From contig JAKSZT010054457.1 of the NCBI GenBank assembly GCA_026826555.1, positions 4,455,296 to 4,519,295 of the forward strand: DNA of 64,000 nt, in the 5' to 3' direction. Below are positions 59,465-64,000 of this stretch, piece by piece (the stretch's first letter is position 1; every line of letters starts with the position of its first letter). Origin of the DNA: Tolypeutes matacus (taxonomy: Eukaryota > Chordata > Mammalia > Cingulata > Chlamyphoridae). A program made the translations under genes and the position numbers. The notes beneath the pieces are model-generated. The model saw only the letters and a program-made list of their open reading frames with translations, had not been told where the DNA came from and did not search any database.

Positions 59465-59932
59465 AATATCTACTAGTTGATTTGTCAAAGTTCTTTAGGG
59501 AAACAGAACCTACAGGAGATACCTGTAAATAGTGTGCGATTTTATAAAATTGTCTCAAGTGAACATGGGGATGCACAAGTCCAAATTCCATAGTGCAGGC
59601 TGCAAGCCAGGTACTCCAGTGAAGGTCCTCATTGAGTTCCCCAGGAGATGGTGGCTGTCTGAAGTAAAGGTGGAAATTCTCTCTCTGAATGCTGAAATCA
59701 CTTCTTTTAAGTCCTTCAACTGATTGAATGGGCACTCACTCATTGCTGCTGGCAATCTCCTCAGTTGATTGTAGTTGTAATCAGTTATCTATGCAAACAA
59801 CTCACTGATGATTAATGGCCATGAAATGCCCTTATATTACAATTACCCCAGAGCTTGCTTGATCAAAAAACTAAGCACCATTACCTGGCCAAGTTGACAC
59901 ATTAGCTTAACCATCACAACTATGATGGATTT
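59465..59932 (-). mobile_element. ERVL LTR, MLT2-like, minus strand
   Basis: On the plus strand it is the complement of an MLT2-type LTR: AAAGTTCTTTAGGGAAACAG, ACACAGG-type left edge, GTCCAAATTCCATAG, GTCCTTCAACTGATTGAATGG, GGCACTCACTC, TTGCTTGATCAAAAAACTAAGC, ACCTGGCCAAGTTGACACATTAG and TTAACCATCACAAC. It is the same family as the copy at 47852-48312 in the opposite direction. It sits between the L1 blocks AAAAGCAAATAAAAACCAC and AACAAGTGTTGCTGAGG, so it is a later insertion. Confidence 0.75.
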
Positions 59933-60525
59933 TTTTTTTTTTTTTTAAGACAGTAACAAGTGTTGCTGAGGATATAGAGAAATGGTAGACTTTGTACTTT
60001 GCTGGTGATAAGTGTAGCCACTTTGGAAAGAAGTTTGGCAGTTCCTCAAAAATCCTACCTAAAAGTAATATCAGCCCAAGCACCCATCAACTAATGAATG
60101 GATGAACAAAATGTGGTATAGCCACACAATTGAGTAATAAGTAATAAGGAATTAAATACTGTTACATGGTACAGCAAGGATGAACTTTGGAAACATTATG
60201 CAAAGTTAAAGAAATCAGTCACAAAAGGCCACATATTGTATGATCTCATTTATAAGATATGTTTAGAATAGGAAAATCCATAAAGACAGAAAGTACAACA
60301 GTTGTTGTCAGGGTCTGGGGGAGGGGTGGGGGGAGGGAAAATGTGGACAGGCTGCTAATATGTTCCAGGTTTCTTTTTGAAGTGTTAAAATGTTCTAAAA
60401 TTAGGTAGTGATGATGGTTGCACAACTTTATGATTGTACTAAAATACCCTGAATTGTGTGATTTAAAAGTATGTATTTCATGGCATGTAAATTCTATCTC
60501 AATAAAGCTGTTAGGAAGAGAAAAA

Positions 60526-61260
60526 TTAGTCAAAGAACTGCTGGCTTTGGGAAATGAAGTGCATTTAGAAAATGAAGCTTTTTTAACTGCTGATGTGAAT
60601 AAATTTTTCAAAGATTGGAAATTAAAAAGATACAAAGTTAAGACCAATTTCCTCATTTTGATCAGGACCAGTTTCTTCAAATTTGCATCATAGTGATCTA
60701 TGTAAAACAGTTGGAGAAATTTTATCTCTTTGTATTCTTATGCCCTTTTCTGGTTTATTTAAAGCTCTTTACACTAGGATTTTGTTACAGCTAATATGTA
60801 TTTTGCTCATATTGAGCTTTCTGAGATGATATTTTATTTTACTTATTAAAGGCTTAATTTCAGGGCCTTATGCTCCCAGGGTTATAATACAAGCTTAGAA
60901 GTCCAAGGCATCTTTTATGAATCTTTTCTCCCGTTTGTCTACTATAATGTGACTTATGTTTATGTACATGTACTCTTATTAGACTACAAATTTTGGTATG
61001 AGTTGAGATTTATTAAAGATAATAAACAGACATTTATTTAATAATTTTAAAAGAATAAAATCAAAAGTATAAATGTGCATGAAATATTTTAAAATTTTTT
61101 GTAAATTAAAATCTCTGTCTTTATAGGTATTTTAAAAATGTAGTACATTGCAATGGATGAGTCAATGCTTCTGTAGAGATATTTTCTCCAACTCAAAGCA
61201 GAAATCTTAATTTTTTGAAAGGACTATATCATTAAGTTACGTAATAAAATGCTGTATTCT
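60526..61260. other. Unassigned AT-rich DNA between L1 copies
   Basis: No recognised element. The frame at 60418-60693 starts in the L1 tail and has no signature. Confidence 0.4.
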
Positions 61261-61283
61261 ATATGGAATAAAAAATGATCCCC

Positions 61284-61374
61284 AGAGAGCGGATGTAGCT
61301 CAGTGGTTGAGCACCTGCTTCCAATGTATGAGTTCTTGGATTCAATCCCAGGTACCTCCCTAAAAAAAAAAAAA
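61284..61374 (+). mobile_element. DAS-type SINE (short form)
   Basis: GAGAGCGGATGTAGCTCAGTGG, CCTGCTTCCAATGTATGAG, GGATTCAATCCC, a GGTACCTCCC end and an A13 tail. It is close in sequence to the short copies at 54422 and 57741. Confidence 0.88.
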
Positions 61375-61559
61375 TCCCAATACATCAATTGTAGCCAACT
61401 TCTAATCTTCATTATGCCCTTCATGTGCGTAGCACCAGTATTTACCTCTGACTAATAGACATGTCTGCAAAATATTTGTCATATAGAAAATTCAAATGTA
61501 ACAGCCAAAGGAACTTTGGAGCTTTAGAAGACATCACTACTAAATGGAACGTGCTATCC

Positions 61560-61800
61560 TGAATATGATCCTGAAACAGAAAAGGACATAAGAGGAAATT
61601 AGGAAATCTAAATAAAATATGAATTTTAAAATCAATAATGAATTATCAATTGTGTTTCATTATCTGTGCCCAATGAATCATACTAATATAACATTTTAGT
61701 AAGAATGGAAATTGAGTATGGAGTAAATGGGAAACCTTTTTACTATCTCTTCTGTAAATCTAAAATTGTTCTAAAATAAAACATTTATTAAAATAATATT
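61560..61800 (+). mobile_element. L1M-type 3' end
   Basis: TGATCCTGAAACAGAAAAGG, then near the end TTTTTACTATCTCTTCTGTAAATC, TAAAATTGTTCTAAAATAAAAC and ATTTATTAAAATAA, as in the common L1M 3' end (ctgtaaatctaaaattattc, aaataaaaagtttatt). The next L1 begins directly after it. Confidence 0.65.
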
Positions 61801-61803
61801 ATT

Positions 61804-63198
61804 GAGGACAACCAGCAAGATGGCGGCAGAGTAAAGAGATCTGAGAATCAGCTTCTGCTACAGGGCAGTTGGTGATCACCCACAACTATCTAGAACACTT
61901 GTTTGGGGGCTGCAGGAGACCAGAAGTGCATCCTGCAACATCTTTGAAAGAATAGAAGGAGGAGACTGCTCATCTGCAGAGAAGATTCCTAAGCAGAGTA
62001 CTCCATGCCACAGAGTTGGTGCCCATCCCCCACTAGAGGCACAAGCCACCTCCGGAGCTGTTCTGTGGCTGGAATTGGAAGCTCCACTTCCCAAAATGGG
62101 GGAGGAAGAGACGGTTGGGCACCAACTTCAGCTATTGATTAGTAAATCCAGCGGGCTAAAGTATAATCCGAAGAACAGCCAAAGTTTGAACCTGTCTGAG
62201 TCAGGAAGAGGCTGGTAGCTGCCATCTTAACTCCATGCCTGACATGAGGGGAAGCAGGGCTGACTGAAAATCACAGTGCTGGTAGGGACCAGCTTTTTTC
62301 CATCTAGATCAGATTTCTGCTCTAGCCTAAGCCCCAGGCCCACCTCGGGCAGGGAGAAAGCTGCACCAGACTTTCCGGGAAATTGCAGGCCATGCTAGGC
62401 CATGCTGTGGGGGGGGGCAGTGATCATCCTATTTTGGCAGCATAAGCCACCCCAGAAGCTATTCTGTGGCAGGAATTGGAAGCTCCATTTTCCAAAAACA
62501 GGGGAGGAAGAGACGGTTGGCCACCGATTTCACCTACTGATTAGTCAGTTTGGCTGGCTAAAGTATAACCCTAAAAACAGCTAAAGTTTGAGCCTTTGTA
62601 AGTCAGAAGGAGGCCTGTAGCTGCCATTTTGACTCCACCCCCAGCATAAGGGGAAGCCTGGCTGACTGAAAATCACAGTGACTGTAGAAACCGGTTTCTT
62701 TCACCCAGATTGGCCTGCAGCCCTAGCCTAGGCTTCAGCCCCACCTCTAGCAGAAAGTAAGCTGATGGGACCTGCACCAGCCTATCTAGGTAACTGCAGG
62801 TGCATTTAGCTGGCACAGACTGAATAATCGGAAATCTACCAGGACAACTGTGGTCATCTTGGACCTGCACTGCCTAGATTGTTGCTCACACCTGCAGCTC
62901 CATCCTTCCCCCAGGCAGGGGAGAAAGGGGTATGAAGCTTCATCAGTCTCTCTGGGCAACTATAGTCTAGGCCTGTGTGACTCGGATTATTCCACACAGC
63001 TGTGGCTCTGTCCCTACCCCTGGCAAAGGAGAAAGTTGGGAGAAGCTTCATTGATCCTTGGGGCAATGAGGGTAGCTTGAACCTCCACAGCTTTTAGCAC
63101 CAACTACATCCTTGGCTCCTACTATACAACCAGCAAAGGAGAAAGGGCAGCAACTAGAGAGAATAACTGTACCCAGAATAAATACTCTAGTAAGCTAG
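61804..63198 (+). mobile_element. L1 5' UTR with tandem monomers
   Basis: The start is L1-like: GACAACCAGCAAGATGGCGG, CAGCTTCTGCTACAGGG, CCACAACTATCTAGAACAC. AAGATGGCGGC resembles the YY1-type site found near L1 starts. Two monomers of about 400 bp follow: unit 1 at 62039-62438 and unit 2 at 62439-about 62838. They are recognisable by TGGAATTGGAAGCTCC, GAGGAAGAGACGGTTGG, GGGGAAGC-GGCTGACTGAAAATC in both. After them is a second array of about 106-bp units at 62887-63150. In L1 such arrays act as the internal promoter. Several CpGs are lost. Short overlapping frames in this part are not genes. Confidence 0.85.
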
Positions 63199-64000
63199 AT
63201 GCCAAGACACCAACAAAAACTTACAATCCACACCAAGAAACAGGAAGATATGGCACAGTTAAAGGAACAAGATAAGCCTCCAGATGACATAAAGGAGTTG
63301 AGACAACTCATCATAGATGTTCAAACAAATCTCCTTAATAAATTCAATAAGATGGCTAAAGAAATTAAGGATATTAAGAAGACATTGGATGAACACAAAG
63401 AAGAATTTGAAAACATACATAAAAAATAGCAGATGTTACGGGAATGAAAGGTGCAATAAATGAAACTAAAAATACACTGGAATCTTATAATAGCAGATTT
63501 GAGGAGGCAGAAGAAAGGGTTGGTGAGCTTGAAGAAATAGCCTCTGAAAGAGAACATACAAAAGAACAGGTGAAGAAAAGATTGGGAAAAAATTGAACAA
63601 GGTCTCAGGGAACTAAATGACAGCAAGAAATGAGCAAACATATGTGTCATGGGTGTCCCAGAAAGAGGAGAGAAGGGAAAAGGGGCAGAGAGAATATTCG
63701 AAGAAATAATGGTAGAAAATTTCCCAACCTATTGAAGGACATAGGAATCCATGTCCAAGAAGCACAATGTACTCCCATCGAAAAAAATCTGAATAGACCA
63801 ACTCCGAGACACATACTAATCAGAATGTCAAATGCCAAAGACAAAGAGAATTCTGAGAGCAGCAAGAGAAAAGCAATATACAACCTGTAAGGGATACCCA
63901 ATAAGATTAAGTGCTGATCTCTCATCAGAAACCATGGAGGCAAGGAGACAGTGGCATGATATATTTAAGATACTGCAAGAGAAAAACTTCCAGCCAAGAA
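63199..64000 (+). pseudogene. L1 ORF1 (nucleic-acid-binding coiled-coil protein), frameshifted, cut by window end
   Basis: The first ATG after the 5' UTR, at 63199, begins a Lys/Glu/Gln-rich N-terminal part with heptad-like hydrophobic spacing (LRQLIIDVQTNLLNKFNKMA), as in the L1 ORF1p coiled coil. The frame stops at 63427-63429 after an A-run, where the ORF1-like reading continues in another frame. Further frame changes occur near 63590, near 63730 and near 63850, plus an in-frame TGA near 63631. The RRM part is recognisable (an M-G-V-P-E motif near 63649 and TPRHI near 63804). In active L1 this trimeric protein binds the element RNA in the cytoplasm. This copy cannot make it. ORF2 would lie beyond the window. 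Confidence 0.85.

Larger units (their letters stand above)
56150..60525 (+). pseudogene. L1 ORF2 and 3' UTR, inactivated, with three nested insertions
   Basis: L1 order is clear: AACATTCAACCTAACAACAGC and CATGGAATTAAATTAGGAATC (left part), AAACCAACGGTGTTTTCTTTG, then TTCACAGATGACATGATGC at 58238 (the reverse transcriptase active-site region), GAAAACATAGAACTAATC, ACAAATGGCCAATAAGTAC, TGTTGCTGAGGATATAGAG, TTGGCAGTTCCTCAAAAATC, CACCCATCAACTAATGAATGG, and a 3' end with CAATAAAGCTGTTAGG. The catalytic motif reads Phe-Thr-Asp-Asp, where L1 normally has Phe-Ala-Asp-Asp. The ORF has many stops and indels, so no protein is made. Interrupted by an LTR (56608-57208), a SINE (57741-57857) and an ERVL LTR (59465-59932). 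Confidence 0.8.

Noticed and set aside
60246..60680. Longest frame in the window, 144 codons, minus strand
   Set aside because: It is antisense to the L1 3' UTR and tail (60060-60525), with low-complexity Ser/Leu/Phe composition and no family match.

Overview
The window is AT-rich, intron- or desert-like mammalian nuclear DNA. No intact protein-coding gene could be supported. The lineage is most likely Xenarthra (armadillo, sloth or anteater). The evidence is at least eight copies of a DAS-type tRNA-derived SINE, with heads of the form GGGAAGCGG-TGTGGCTCA and a TTCAATCCC or TTCGATTCC B-box. These sit beside generic placental repeats: L2, MIR, HAL1/L1, MaLR and ERVL LTRs. The longest reading frame is about 144 codons, and every long frame lies in a repeat, a low-complexity tract or antisense to one. 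No bacterial-style operon, CRISPR array or phage gene is present.

Layout. 0-11.5 kb: AT-rich DNA with a MaLR-like LTR (about 2.04-2.47 kb), an old L2 interrupted by a MIR (2.78-3.6 kb), another L2, two further MIRs and one TA/CA microsatellite. 11.54-12.24 kb: the only CpG-rich segment, with GC boxes, a CRE-like site, an octamer-like site and a plausible minus-strand splice donor. This is the best candidate for a real promoter and first exon, but no gene can be named. 12.2-22 kb: mostly unassigned AT-rich DNA with two SINEs that have clear target-site duplications, a MIR, two LTR-like elements and two purine tracts. 22.3-27.4 kb: minus-strand L1 3'-UTR sequence followed by a head-to-tail series of HAL1/L1-ORF1-type modules. 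27.4-43 kb: possible LTR, several L2 and MIR copies, another LTR, and minus-strand L1 fragments. 43.4-52 kb: L1 3' end with a microsatellite, a SINE beside an unassigned TATA-containing segment, a two-headed composite SINE, an ERVL (MLT2-type) LTR, and L1 and L2 fragments. 52.4-55 kb: one L1M 3' end on the minus strand, interrupted by a SINE and a younger L1 tail. 56.15-60.5 kb: a plus-strand L1 ORF2 remnant split by a solo LTR with a perfect 5-bp duplication, a SINE and an ERVL LTR. 61.56-64.0 kb: the 3' end of one L1, followed at once by the 5' end of another. The second L1 has tandem 400-bp 5'-UTR monomers and a frameshifted ORF1 that runs off the window.

There is no cooperating gene set. 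The content is a layered record of transposon insertion around one possible promoter. I found no convincing undescribed biological system. The items most worth a second look are the isolated CpG-rich promoter, the L1 5'-UTR monomer array, the two-headed SINE, the nested insertions and the HAL1 tandem series. Repeat family names come from recognition by eye without a database search, so edges are approximate unless a target-site duplication is given.
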